Shown: piece by piece, positions 45,916 through 57,781 of the stretch
Layout: the number at the start of each line of letters is the position of its first letter
Position numbering within the stretch: the first letter of the stretch is position 1
Origin: Coenobita brevimanus
Lineage: Eukaryota > Arthropoda > Malacostraca > Decapoda > Coenobitidae
Reading direction: 5' to 3'
Assembly (NCBI GenBank): GCA_032717465.1
Contig: CM064665.1
Coordinates: forward strand, 23,846,588-23,910,587
Length of the DNA stretch: 64,000 nucleotides
Made by a program: the position numbers and the translations under genes
Notes under the pieces: generated by a model
What the model saw: the letters and a program-made list of their open reading frames with translations, nothing else
What the model was told of the DNA's origin: nothing
Database searches by the model: none

Positions 45916-46670
45916 AATCAATTGGTCGACTGGTTCGCAGATTACGTGGATAATTCACATATTTTTTAGTTTATTGCTGTCTTTACCAGATTATTTTATT
46001 GTGCCCCAGAGAGCATACTAGAACTGATATAGTTTATGGTGGAAATATCAAAGTCCTCAAGTCGAAAAGTCTTTTCAGAGGTAAGCTGAGTACAGTATCT
46101 GGATGTATAATAACGGCTATTCCATTATGTTTTTCCATTTCAGTATTTTTTTCTAACTCAAAACGATAACACTGATCTTAGGAAAGACCACTTCTTGTAA
46201 AGGAAATAATGAAGACTGTGTTTGATCCATCCAGTTCGACATGTCTCTTCATGCCTGTAGTAAACTGCCTAGAGATACCAAGAATAAGCAATGGTTAATT
46301 GGAGTAACGCATGCCTCGGATTGCTCCACGTTTCCCCGATGTATTCTTGCTATCTCGAGACTATGTTATTCTGCTAGGACAAGACTGTGAACTGGTGGGG
46401 TTAGACGCAACATTCAATAATCCCTTTACTGCTAGAAGTCTACCATAAGCCGAATAACGTCACGTGGTGGGGGTGGACTTTTTTTTTTTTTTTTACATTC
46501 ATCTCAGGTATTAAAGAACAAATACCACTTCCTGTATTACTGTTCAGTATGTCATACATGCACCGTCATTCAATTTATCTCTTTGTACTGACGTTGGCGT
46601 GTGACGATCCCACTGCCAAGTATTTGTGGTGCAAGCAGCTTCATACATCCAACGATACAATAGCAGCTCG

Positions 46671-47891
46671 GAACTCCCTTCCTTTTTATTGATTTATTTA
46701 TTTGTTTAATTATGTCCTTGTCTTCATTACGAAACACCAAGTTTGTTTTGCCATTCTAATCCCACGTCAAGGAGGGGAAGGAAAGTGTTGTTTTTCATAC
46801 ACTTAAAGCAGCTTTAATTACTTACAGGCAAATCGAGAATAATTAAAACTTTTTATACAAGATCTATATCAGTTTTGCTTGAATGAAATATTTATTCCTC
46901 TTGGCCTACATGTTTTTACGTTACCAAACATATAGTTTGGCTATAGCAGCGCAAGGCGTAAATAAAAGTTAAGTACTAATTGTACATGAAGAAAATCTGC
47001 TGATTCGGTGTTTTTTATTCGGAGGGATGGCGACTCCCGAGGGATGGTTGAAGGGAAGACGCAATACTGGGCGAGAAACTGAACGGCTTTATTGCCATTA
47101 CTGTTGTTTACAACACATTGACTGGACTTCCCCAGGCACACTCGACGAGATAGAAGAAAATGGGATGGACACCGATAAAAGAGTAATGTCGTGTTGATGA
47201 ACATCACTTGATTTCGGGTTTCCCCCTTTTCCAGTATTAAGCTAATACAATAACAATAACTGCAGGTACAAAACACCATTACCTTGTTATATATCTGTCC
47301 CAGCAACAGATTAATAAAGCGCTGCCAATTAGTGCTATGCGTGACAGCAATCGCCTCTGTGCAAGCAACACTGGTAAAGAAATGTATTTTAAGAAATGTG
47401 TGCACATTACTAAATGTTATGTCTCTCTCAGCCTCTCACTTTATCGGTTTTCTAACTCTGTTTATCAATCTATACATCTATGCATATATATAAATACTCG
47501 TATATATATTTTTCTGTTCCCCTCTTCTCTCTCTCTCTCTCTCTCTCCCTTTCATATTCGCATACTGTCTCAGCTTACATGCCCCAGTTCCAGCCGAGGC
47601 ACACACTCTCACCTTTCCGACCACACATGTTACGTATGCTACAAATTCTGGGTATGGCACGAGTTTGAGAAGATTAAGGATACAGGATCAGTAAGAGGAC
47701 TGTTGATGAATACACATGCAATGTTTAAATATAACAGTGCTAGTACAAACGGCTATTTGTGAATAAGAGGCTGTTGAAGGTCAAGACAATACGACTGTAA
47801 TCAGTGTGTGCGAAAAGTGAAGCATGAAAGTCTACAAGCATTAATGGATATGTAGAGGACAGGGATTTCACCTGTTTCTCCTCATATACAG
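46671..47891. other. Spacer without recognised gene
   Basis: The frame 46941-47405 (- strand) shows no known motif. A (CT)n patch is at 47526-47549. Confidence 0.5.
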
Positions 47892-48256
47892 TAATCGTTC
47901 GTTCGTTCAAAGATTACCTGCACCTGTAGTGCAGGCCGGGCCATACATTAGCCCGGTCAGTGGGGTATGGGCTGGTTAAAAAACAGTAAGGGAGGAAGGA
48001 CAGGACCTGGGGATTGCCCAGCACACACGTCCTGTCTCCTGGCTGGCTTTGTGGTGTGTGTGACACACACACAGTAATCGTTCGTTCGTTCGTTGAAAGA
48101 TTCCCTGCACATTTAGTGCAGGCCGGGCCATACATTAGCCCGGTCAGTGGTGTATAGGCTGATTAAAAAACAGTAAATGGGGAGTACAGGACCTGGGGAA
48201 TGCTCAGCACACACGCCCTGTCTCCTGACTGGCTTTGTGGTGTGTGTGACACACAG
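47892..48256. repeat. 182-bp tandem duplication
   Basis: Two copies start (A)CAGTAATCGTTCGTTCGTT at 47890 and 48071. Each contains GCAGGCCGGGCCATACATTA, GCCCGGTCAGTGG, TTAAAAAACAGTAA and a GGTGTGTGTGACACACA end, with about 90 percent identity. The element boundary repeats CACACAGTAA, as if the unit were head-to-tail copies of a dispersed repeat. Confidence 0.92.
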
Positions 48257-48423
48257 TAAGTGCAGCTTAGTCCTATGAAGCAGGTTACTGCGGATGATAT
48301 GGTGATATGGCTTTTGGTGTGGTTCCGGAAATCAGTTAAAGGAGTGAAGCAAAGTTTTGTTGCGTACTGTAATGACAGCTGTCCTCTCTCTCTCTCTCTC
48401 TCTTTTTTTTTTTTTGTCTCTAT

Positions 48424-48525
48424 ACTGTATATTTCCTATCTACCCATGTGAAAATATGAGCAGAAACTTCTGCATACTGTATACCGCCTATCTACCCATG
48501 TGGAAATGTGAGCAGAAACTTCGGA
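48424..48525. repeat. 51-bp tandem duplication
   Basis: TACTGTATA...CCTATCTACCCATGTG followed by GAGCAGAAACTTC occurs at 48424 and 48475, just after a CT/T tract at 48382-48415. Confidence 0.92.
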
Positions 48526-48699
48526 ATCTGATGGCGGATGCACTTGCGTTATGTGATCATTATTACAACACAGCCATTTTAATTTTACTTTAAATATCCG
48601 TAACTCCAGATACCCATTCAAAAGTGAAAGGAGGAAGTTTGCATGCGTTAACTCCTGTGCAGCCAGTTTATGTTACTGTATAATATGTCTCAGCTGGTC

Positions 48700-49605
48700 T
48701 CTCGCTCTACCCTCATCACCCCTACAAGTTTCCATCCACCTCCCCATCCATACCACTTCACGGGTGTCCTCCATTCTCCACCCTGCCACTCACCTTCCCC
48801 TACTTCCTGTTTCGTCCTTCCTGCCTCTCTCCTGTGTCTGCTCCAATATTCCATCCTACTCCTCAACCACTTCACCCCTCATCCTTCACCTCACCTTCCA
48901 TCATCTTCATCTCTCCACCTGCACCCCCCAACCCTCCATTTTACTTCCATTTTCTGGCGCTCATCACCGTCCCTTCCCCGCCTTCCCCACCTCTCCTTCA
49001 CTTCACGCTTTCCATCCTCTGTCTCTTACCACCATCTCTTCACCCCTCTCACCCAGTAACAAAGGTGTTAACAACACCTCTCAATACCTCTTCCAAGATT
49101 CTTTACCCTCTCATCCTCGTCAACCATCCCCTCCTACATCATTCCTTCCCCCTATCCCCTGTTCTTACATCTTGTCCTTACCATTGTACTTTCTTCCCTC
49201 TCCTTTCGAACACCTGCCCAGCCTCTTCTCTACCTCTTCCCAACCCTTCCTTCCCTCACCAATCCTATCCCACCCCCCCAACCCCCCCCCAAAAAAAAAC
49301 GCCTGTCCAACCACCAAACTTCCCTTCAAAGGTTCTCTGCCATCACAGCTTCTTTTACTCCACTTCTCTCCTCTCCTCTCGTCTCCCCATCTCCTCGGTT
49401 CCTACATAAGTCCTCCACGATCTCCACTTTCTTCTTACCTTCTCCTCATCCCCTCTTTCTCTTGTCCTTTTTCTTAACCATACCTTCTCTCAGTACCCAG
49501 AACTCCTCTATTTCTTCCTTCCCCTTCCACCATCTCTTCACTCATTCTTTGCAGTCTACACCCTTTCCATTCTCTCCTCCATTCCCCTTCCGCCTTTAAT
49601 CACCT
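48700..49605. repeat. Polypyrimidine-rich block, arm B
   Basis: C/T-rich on the + strand with C-runs at 49274-49291, flipping to purines at 49612. It is the positional counterpart of 4890-5938. The frames across it are composition artefacts. Confidence 0.85.
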
Positions 49606-49611
49606 CTCCCT

Positions 49612-50000
49612 GAAAAAGGGAGGTGGGAGGCCATGTGGAGTGGAGAAAGAAAAAAAGTAAGGGAAAGGAAGGAAGGAAGATAGAGAGGAAAATATGACAA
49701 AAGTGAGTGCAAGACATTAGAGAGAACATGTAGCCTAAAGAAGAGATGGAAAGCGGAGCGAGGATTAATGAATAACAAGGAAAGTATGAAGGAATGTAAC
49801 AAAGAGAAGGACTGTAATGAGAGAGAGGGAGGGAGGGGGGGACCAAGCAAAGTGAGTGGAGAAGGAACGACTATAGAATGGGATATGCAGAGAAAAAGAA
49901 GAGTGGAAGGAAGAACGGTCAAAGGAAAAGAAATGCGATGGAGAATGTGGGAAAGAAAAGTAAGAGAATTGGCCTCATGCGAATTTTGGGCCTGAATGAA
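49612..50000. repeat. Polypurine block, arm B (upper)
   Basis: G/A-rich and immediately adjacent to the pyrimidine block. Counterpart of 6030-6600. No gene. Confidence 0.75.
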
Positions 50001-50344
50001 GTTGAAAAAACTCTGATAATTGCCGTAGTATCGGCATCAATCGATTTTAAAATAGATAAAATGCAGTAGTTTTAACATGATATCAAGTACTTACTGAACA
50101 GTGTTACGCTTTGACTTAACTGTAAATAGGCAAAGTATCGTTGATAATACACTTTTTCACGGTGTTTGAGAATTTTTATTTTCCTAATTTTCGGGTAAAC
50201 CGAAGCATAATATTGTTTAGCAAGTATTTTACATAATGCCAAAGCTATTTCCCCACGATGGTTTTCCACTTCAGACTTTAAACCACGAAAATTTTCAGTG
50301 TCGACATTTTCAACAACTTGTAGCCCAGAACTCGGAAGGGGTCA
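50001..50344. other. Spacer
   Basis: Nothing recognised. Confidence 0.45.
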
Positions 50345-51214
50345 ACTGAAAGTCAGTATGAGGCCGGAGAAAGGTGGGGAAGGTTAAGTTATGGGAAGGA
50401 AGAAAGTAAGGGAAGAACATGTTGAAAAAAAAAAAAAATCAGAGGGAGAAACGACAACTGATGGGAGAGTATTGTAGAGATACATGCAGGACAAAAAGTA
50501 AAAGAAAAGGGAAATGTTGAGATAAAAAAGATAAAGTACAATGGGAGAGAAGAGGAAACAAGGAAGACAGGGAAGAAAAATGAGAGGAGGAAGGAACACT
50601 GGATTATGGAAAGAAAACTGATTATAGATAAAGCAATATAGTAGGAAAACAAAGGAAGATGTTAAGATAAAAAATCGAAGGGAATACGAAAACAGAAAAT
50701 AATGGCTAAGACGTAAAGGGGCTTGAAGTTGAGAAATAAGAAAACAAAGAAGACTGAGGGAAAAGTGGAAAAAGAAAAGGGTACAACTTATTGGAAATGG
50801 AAGATTGGAGATAAGACAGGGAAGATTATGTTAAATAAAAAAAGAGGAAAGGAGAGTGGGTGATCGATGGAAAGAGAGGAAGCAGCATAAACTAAAAGAC
50901 CAATTCAAAATAAAACAGGAAAAAAAGGGAAAAAAATTTATAGAACAAGCAAGACTGCCAACAATGTCATGGGAATGCAAGATGGTGTCCACAAAGCTGC
51001 AGGACGCTGACAGGCTTGTGTGCTATTATGCAGTGAAGGTATACACAAAAATGGAGTAATCTCGGCCTCTGGGCCAAGGATCAATTGTCCCAAGTTTGAG
51101 GAGAAGTGAAAAAATAAAAGAACAGCACCAAGTTTAAAAAGTGATTGGAAGAAGAAGAAACGGACGACCTAAAAAAATAAAAAATAAAAGACGGGGATAT
51201 GAAAACTGAAAAAA
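50345..51214. repeat. Polypurine block, arm B (middle)
   Basis: A/G-rich, with similarity to 10341-11600 as noted there. It includes an A13 run at 50426-50438. No believable gene. Confidence 0.75.
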
Positions 51215-51364
51215 ATTAAACAAAAGCAGTCGGGGGCCGAATGCTAATCGTCCGCCATATATGTTGTTGACTATGGTACATGTACAAGATATCTACAAAC
51301 TAAATCTGAAGAAAAGTCGCAAAATTCTACAGAATTCAATCGCCGCGTTTGACAAAAATCCATA
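51215..51364. repeat. Tandem unit interrupted by a TTAA element (left)
   Basis: GGGGCCGAATGCTAATCGTCCGCCA (51235) matches later units at 52725, 52860 and, inverted, 62600. The unit ends TTTGACAAAAATCCATAT where the TTAA element begins. It resumes at 52696. Confidence 0.75.
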
Positions 51365-52699
51365 TTAACTCTTCGTTAGTCGTGTGGGGTATTGAAACGT
51401 GGTTAGTCCTGTGGGGTGTTACAACACCCCAGTGCAAAAATACATGTAGTGTTACTAACATGTAAAATATATTCATACTGCCGTTTCAGCATATCTCTGC
51501 AATGACTAATGAAAAGATTGAATGCCTTGTAAGTGGTGTTTATTAATTTATAATAATAAAATACAATAAATTATAATATGAGTAAAAAATAACAAATAGA
51601 CTCATATCTCATTTGTCAGGTAAACATGCACAGGAAAATACATTTTGTAATTTTTAAAATCAGTATAATGATAAACAATATGCAAAAATAAGATAGAAAA
51701 ACAATCTATATCACAATATGATCCAAATGGTTAGTTTGATGGGGTGACTGGGGGGAGGGAAGTACCCCTCTCTCTCACTACAGCAGAGGCAGGACTAAAC
51801 CAATGCACATGCTCCCTCCCCTCACTAAAACAGGGGTACTGGAATGGGGAGAAATATTCGAGTTACCGGCTAGGAAAGTTGAGCTTTTAACCTGCCCCGT
51901 CCCGTCGACGTATGGGTACGTTGCAACATTTTGCATTTGCCAGTCCTGACGATGTACTGGTACTTCATGCAATTGCAAGGTCCCTAATTTGCACAATTTT
52001 CAATTTTCGCATGTGATTTTTCGTACGTATACACAGGACACCTTCCTCTATTCCTCTACAAGATGCCAAGCAGGGACAATGCCTTACACTGTATAACCTC
52101 CCCCCCCCCGTACACCATTGTCTCGGCAATTCACCTGTTACCAGTGACCTGGCCAGTAAAGACATTCAGGGCCAGAATGATTCCCCGGTCAATGACAATG
52201 TGGAGGACAAAGTTTACATAGCATTAGAGGAAGAAACAGTCAGAAATGATGATCAGGTAATGTGGCAAAAGAAGGTCAGGTATGGTGATGAGTTAGTGAG
52301 TGAAACAATGCTTATAATCCTTATATTACTATTTGAAAACCAATATACTCTCGTACTACATATAAATTCGTACCAAGTAAACACATAAATACTGTTTATG
52401 AGTGGTGTGAAATAGTTACCCTCCCATAGAACTTGTTTTCTTTGGTGCCAGCCTGTTAGAAAACCCAGTCAGGTAAGGAGGTACTGCTACCTGGATCGAG
52501 TATTTTAAACCTCAGGTGAGCGATTTCTCTATGAAATTTCGATGTTTCTCACCAAAAGCGGAGGTTTTAGCCAAAAAAAAAAAAAAATCGAAAATACCTC
52601 GGGATTGGGGGGTGTCGGAGGTGCGAAATAGCTTGGGACGAGATGGGTTAAAAAAAATCTGAGGTGACAAAACACCCAACCTGTCTAACGAAGGGTTAA
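51365..52699. mobile_element. TTAA-flanked element with CTTCGTTAG termini
   Basis: The left end TTAACTCTTCGTTAGTCG (51365) and the complement of the right end TTAACCCTTCGTTAGACA (52699) are inverted repeats. Both are bounded by TTAA, and the flanks rejoin to give CCATATTAA plus AGAGAAA, similar to CCATATTAAAAATGAAAG in the neighbouring repeat unit (52842). A palindrome GGGGTGTTACAACACCCC lies at 51415-51432. No transposase is encoded, so this is a piggyBac-type non-autonomous element. A second TTAA element is nested inside. Confidence 0.7.
51887..52651 (+). mobile_element. Internally deleted piggyBac, nested
   Basis: TTAA at 51887-51890 and 52648-52651. The left terminus TTAACCTGCCCCGTCCCGTC and the TACGTTGCAAC subterminal sequence match the right end of the 4.1-kb piggyBac. 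The right part (GCACC... complement at 52560-52650) matches its left end. It keeps a short transposase N-terminal piece (52160-52265, VEDKVYIALEEE-like) and lacks the catalytic domain. It could be moved only by a transposase supplied in trans. Confidence 0.85.
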
Positions 52700-53153
52700 G
52701 AGAGAAACAAAAGCGTTCTGAGGACGAATGCTACTCTCCTGCCAGAATATGTTGTTAGGTAAGGTACAAGTTAAACACAAACCAAATTTGACAAAAATTT
52801 GCTAAACTGTTCAGAATTCAGTCACTGCATCTCACAAAAAGACAATCCATATTAAAAATGAAAGAAGAGCATTCAGGAGTAGAGTGCTAATTGCCCGCCA
52901 GAATATGCTGTTGGCCAAGTTCAAAATTTTTGCCACATCTAGATACCCTGAAGGTTTCATGTTGATAGCTCAAGCCGTTCGTGAGATATAGTGGTACTAA
53001 AGGCAGGCGATAAAAACTAGTTGACCCCTGGCAGCCCTGTTGGTGACCTTGACCCCGAATACCCACTTTCGAATTGGTCCAAGATTTTGGCCATATCTTG
53101 ACACCCTGAAGGTTTCATATTGATAGCTCAAGCCATTTATGAGATATAATGGG

Positions 53154-53200
<47 letters not shown>
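52696..53200. repeat. Tandem 150-bp units ending in (AC)23
   Basis: Units near 52700, 52849 and 52925 carry GAATGCTA.TC.CC(G/T)GCCA-type words and CTGAAGGTTTCATGTTGATAGC with GAGATATA.TGG (52945, 53110). The last unit runs directly into an AC tract at 53155-53200. The inverted counterpart is 62279-62635, including the microsatellite. Confidence 0.82.
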
Positions 53201-53202
<2 letters not shown>

Positions 53203-53384
53203 ACCGACATACACACAGAGGCAGGCAAAAACATTATCGCTCAACCTCGTAAGGCAGGCAATAACTATTTAGCGGCTGACATTCGGTTGTCCTTGATCAA
53301 ATTCTCACCAGAAGTAATAGCCTTCTGCACATCCACATAGTCCGGTCAGGGACGACAGGTTTGCACGGTTCCGTCAGTATGTGA

Positions 53385-53880
53385 GTCCGTTGGCAATTTC
53401 ATTTCTGCTCTGTAACGTCCACATGCATGGACAGATTTTATATAACTTCATACAATTGTTCCCCATACCATAACGGTGTGTCATACACTGCAACCAGCCA
53501 TCTGCTCCCGACTCCCAAGGGGGCTCAATCAAGGTTGAGTGCTGTATTTAAGTCATACTTACATTCACGTCCGCTTGGTAACATCCACGTGCATGGAGAG
53601 ATTCTGATAAAACTTCACACAATTGTTCCCTATACCATGACGATGTGTTGCGCGCAAAAACCAGCCATCTACTCCCAAAGTCTAATTGCATATGAATGGT
53701 TATCATCTGGTAAGGGACTTTGTATTGCAAGGCAATACTGATTGCACGTATTTCCTGAATGTTTGGTGCAAAGTAGTTCACAACTTTTAGAGATATTTTG
53801 GCAACAGATACATACATACACACAGACACAAAGATGCACAATCGAGAAAAACTATATCACCTCGCCTTGCTAAAGACACG
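53385..53880. repeat. Degenerate 180-bp direct repeat
   Basis: GTAACGTCCACATGCATGGA (53411) and GTAACATCCACGTGCATGGA (53577) start two copies sharing CACAATTGTTCCC.ATACCAT and ACCAGCCATCT.CTCCC. Sequence up to 53880 (CATACACACAGACAC, CTCGCCTTGCTAA) is of the same ancient repeat type. No gene. Confidence 0.8.
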
Positions 53881-53968
53881 CGATAAAATAGGAAGAAGGG
53901 AGTATTGGAGGAGTGAAAACACAGGGAGGTAGGAAGAACGACAAAGTACAATTGATGTTGATTAAAAT

Positions 53969-54086
<118 letters not shown>

Positions 54087-55022
54087 CAGAATAGAGGAAA
54101 GAAAAACATTTGAATAAAAAAAGAAATAATCCATGCACTAGATCACTGGTGTCCTCCATTCATCAAATATTTGTAAGAGTTGGACTTGAACAGCCATAGG
54201 TAGAAGTTTGGAGGGAAACAACTCTGGGGAAGTGAGTTCCAGAGAGATGCAGTTCTGGGAATGAATGAATTCTGATAGGCAGAAGTTCTGCAACATGGCT
54301 GAGTGACGTTCCAGTCATGAGCGCTACCAGATGCCTGTGTAGCACAAGGGAAGGCATGGACAGGTGGCACAATGGACGCAACTTCGTCTAAGTATTTGCC
54401 ATTAAAATGTCTGTAAAATAATGCAATTGATGCAACATTCCTTCTGCCTTGTAGAGGAGGTAGTTCATTTATAATAGCAGAGTTATTAATAATTCCAACA
54501 GCTTTGTTCTGAATTTTGTCAATTTGTCTTAATGCAACCTCTCCACATCCATTCCACAAGGGTGAGCAATATTCAAGCTGAGAGTGCACATGACTCATAT
54601 ATATTATAGCTAACTGCTCGTCAGTGAAGAAGTTACGGACTCTGTACAATAATCCAATTTTCTCTGAGGCGGTTTTAGCAAGTGATCTGACATGAGAGGT
54701 CCAGCTGAGGATGTCGTTAAGTGAGACACCGAGAATTTAAATACTTTTGGAGATGGGAGTATTAGTAGCACTGAAGGTAATATAAGAATCTGGCAGTATC
54801 TGTCTATTAGTAAACTGTATATATTTGGTTTTACTAGCATTATATGAAATGAGGTTTTGTCCCCATTCATTGATCGTAGATAAGTCTTGATTTATGGAGA
54901 TGGCTGGGTTGAGTTGAGAGTTAGAGATATTAGACTTTGTATATGGGTATCTGAGTGTGAATGAACTGTGAAGTGTTGAGTCATCTGCATATGAATGGAT
55001 GGGATTGTGGGTGACAGATAAG

Positions 55023-55802
55023 AGAACCTGCCGCATCCCGACTGATTTTTCACCGATGACCCCCCCCCCCCAACCAACCAATTTTGATTTTTTTCTTTTT
55101 TGGCTCAAACCTCTGTTTTTTGTGGGAAACAATGGCAATTCACAGAAAAAGTGCTCACCTGAGCTTAGAAGTGGTCTAAACAGGTGACCCTTTAAACACC
55201 TGGTACCATGTTCTCTGGAGCCACACCGCGGGTGTCAAGTTCTCTGTGGTAGCAGTAACTATTGCAAACCACTCAGAATAGGTAGATATTTGTTCATTTG
55301 GTACGAATTTATATGTAGTACAAGAATATATTGGTTTTCACACAATAATATAGGCCATATAAGCATTGTTTTACTCACTGAACACATAAACATACTGCAC
55401 CTTCCTTGGCGACATTACCTCCTCATCACTTCTGCTCGTTTCTTCCTGTGGTACCACGTAATCTTTGTCCTCCACATCGCCATCGATTGTGAAATCACTC
55501 TAGCCTTGAAATTCGTACTGTGGCGTGACATGTCTTTGCTGGCCAGGTCACTGCTAACAGATGAGTTGCCGAGACATTGGCATGCAGGGAGTGGGGGAGG
55601 ATCACGTGGGGTAAGGCAGAGTCGTCGCCTGGCGGCGGGTAGAGGAAGGTGTTCCACGAATGCCTTCCAAAAATCACAAGCGAAACTTGAAAAATGTGCA
55701 AATAACGGACCTGCAATTGCAAAATGTATGGGTACATTGTCGGGACTGAGCGTGACAAAACATTGCAACGTACCCATACATTACTGGGACACGGCGGGTT
55801 AA
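55023..55802 (-). mobile_element. Internally deleted piggyBac inside LINE RT
   Basis: The right end at 55802 is TTAA with complement TTAACCCGCCGTGTCCC. The left end near 55023 (GAACCTGCCGCATCCCGA) is decayed. It retains a transposase N-terminal fragment (complement of 55395-55510, with DKDYVVPQEET and SDEEVMSPRK), with a stop upstream. Same orientation as the 4.1-kb element, more diverged, about 780 bp. Confidence 0.85.
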
Positions 55803-56147
55803 TATGAATCTGAAACAGGGTTGGTGCCAGAACTGATCCCTGTGGCACGCCGGCATTAGTCGAGTGAAAATTGGAATATACATCATCTACTTTTACTCTT
55901 TTTTTTCTGTCACTGAGATATGAGGAAAGCAGATGAACAAAAGATGTTAGTCCATAGCAAGGGAGTTTGGATAGTAGGGAACAGTGCCATATTCTGTCGA
56001 AAGCTTTGGAAATATCAAGGGCTACTGCATGAGTTTCTCCATGTAGGTCGTTTGACTCATGGGTGGTATGAGTCAGATTATGTCAATGGTGGATCCCTCG
56101 TGGCGAAAACCATATTGTCTATCACTAATTAAGTTGTTGGATTGAAG

Positions 56148-56495
56148 AGGTGGTGGCAGAATCGGTAGAGAGGCGGCCTGCCGTCCTAATGGACCCAGGT
56201 CCGAATCCCGGCTGGGGCAGGGAACAGTTTAAGTATTTGAATTTCTTAAAAAGCAGACCTTTCTGATGTACCAGATGACCCACCGACATGTCATAAAAGT
56301 ACCCCCCCTAATACAAGTACACTAGTCCTGTATGAGACAGCCCTTGCATGTATTCAATATGGATGGTGGGTGTTAGCGCCGAGGTGGTGACATGTGGAGA
56401 TGTAGGAGGACTACTGGGCCCCAAGGAGGACTACTGGGGCTTGGGAATAAGCCCTAAAGCCTTTGCCCAGTGTCGGACACTTAAAAAAAAAAAAA
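56148..56495 (+). mobile_element. tRNA-related SINE, uninterrupted copy
   Basis: Head with AGAATCGGTAGAGAGG (56158, box A region) and GGTCCGAATCC (56198-56208, box B). The body contains GGAACAGTTTAAGTATTTGA, the intact version of the sequence split by piggyBac at 38735/42825. The tail is GCCCAGTGTCGGACACTTA plus A13. It sits in the LINE RT in the opposite orientation to that LINE. Confidence 0.88.
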
Positions 56496-56985
56496 TGTGC
56501 TTATTAAAATTTCAAATACTTTACCAAGAGAAGATGTGTCAGCTATTGGTCTGTAATCAGAGGGGTCAGAGGAACTTCCTTTCCTCGGAATTGGGTGGAT
56601 ATTGGCTTCTTTCCATGAATTAGGGAATGAAGAATTACAGTATACCTAGTCTGAATAATTTAGTTAGAATAGAGGCAAGTTCAGGGGAACACTTTTTCAA
56701 AACAATTGGAGGAAATCCATCAGGGCCTGGAGCTTTGTTGGTAGGTAAATTGTCTAGGATGGATTTTACATATCTTGTCTGTATTTTAAGTGGAACAATT
56801 TTGGGAAAGTCAAGTTCAAGTACTGGGACGTTCCGGCTGGCATCGTCTGTGGTAGAATTTCTGGCAAATATACTGGCAAAGATATCTGCATTCCCATGTG
56901 GGTCATTTGTAACGTTGCCATCTGAAAATTTTAGTGGGGGAATGGATTAACTTTGAGACAAAATGAAAATTGAAGGTACTTTCGG

Positions 56986-56992
<7 letters not shown>

Positions 56993-57042
<50 letters not shown>
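56993..57042. repeat. (GA)25 microsatellite
   Basis: A pure GA tract just upstream of the LINE remnant's truncated 5' end. Confidence 0.97.
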
Positions 57043-57044
<2 letters not shown>

Positions 57045-57734
57045 GTAGACGAAAGGAATGAGGAGAGGGGAGACATCAGGAAAGGCAAGGTAAGAAAATA
57101 AAGGAGAGGAAAGAAGGACTAGAGAGAAGAGAAACTACTGAAGAAAAATTAAAAGCAGGGATGAGCGAAGGAAAAGACTAAAAAAGGTAAATGCACTCTG
57201 GTCCTGTGACGCACTCAGCTAAACAAAAGCGTCAAGCGTCAGCTGGAATAGAAAACAAGTGTTGTGGCGAGCATGATAAAGTTAAAAGGACTGACACAAG
57301 AAAGAATAGGTAAGACCGGTAAGAAAATGTACAGAAATAAAAAAAAAAAAAAAAGGAGAAATAAGATTTGAGGAAATGCTTAGGAGTTAGGGCTAGTAGA
57401 GATAGAAACAAAAACAGGATGATATCATAACAAAAATCGGGAAGGAAAATGGCCTGTAGGGAGAAAAATTATAAGACAATAAGGTAAAACAGACGAAGAC
57501 TTTAAAGAATAAGAAATGGAGAGTAAACCATAAGGGAAAAGAAACTGGAAAATTTATTAAGGAGAATGTAAATATCCTTATAACTCTGAGGCCAGGAAAG
57601 AATACTTTTAATAATAGAAAAATTAAGACAGGGCTAGGCACTGGTCATAAAGGAAAGGAATGAGAAACATGGAAAGTCAGACAGGAAGAAAACAAAGGTA
57701 TTTAGAGAAAAAACGGTTTGAAAAGAGGAAAACA

Positions 57735-57781
<47 letters not shown>

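Larger units (their letters stand above)
44645..46670. repeat. Segmental duplication arm B1 (partner 1-2040)
   Basis: Collinear with 1-2040, as described there. It contains a private LINE insertion (45430-45833) and an (ACAG)5 patch at 45000-45020. Sequence flanking the insertion matches arm A without the insert (ACAGT(A/T)...TATTGATG against TATTAGTG), so the LINE arrived after the duplication. Confidence 0.75.
54143..56940 (-). pseudogene. CR1/Jockey-like reverse transcriptase in pieces
   Basis: On the - strand in order: LPTNKAPGPDGFPP (about 56720), FPNSWKEANIHPIPRKG with PSDYRPIADTSS (about 56530-56610), RQYGFRHEGST (about 56090), GVPQGSVLAPTLFQI (about 55820, palm B), and after the piggyBac HSYADDSTLHSSF (about 54975, catalytic YADD), INEWGQNLISYNASKTKYI (about 54850). 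The C-terminus holds LEYCSPLWNG, IDKIQNKAVGIIN and SLWNSLP (54570-54200). Several stops and frameshifts exist independent of the insertions. The order matches CR1/Jockey/I-type RTs and differs from elements B-D. Confidence 0.87.
54130..56945 (-). mobile_element. CR1/Jockey-like LINE remnant with two insertions
   Basis: LINE sequence occupies 56945-56496, 56147-55803 and 55022-54130 on the - strand. It is interrupted by a SINE (56148-56495) and a deleted piggyBac (55023-55802). It is 5'-truncated: no endonuclease is seen, and it begins in the linker before the RT. A fragment of the same family is at 4205-4475. Confidence 0.85.

Noticed and set aside
47890..48256. CRISPR-like direct repeats
   Set aside because: Only two long units without spacers in eukaryotic-type DNA.
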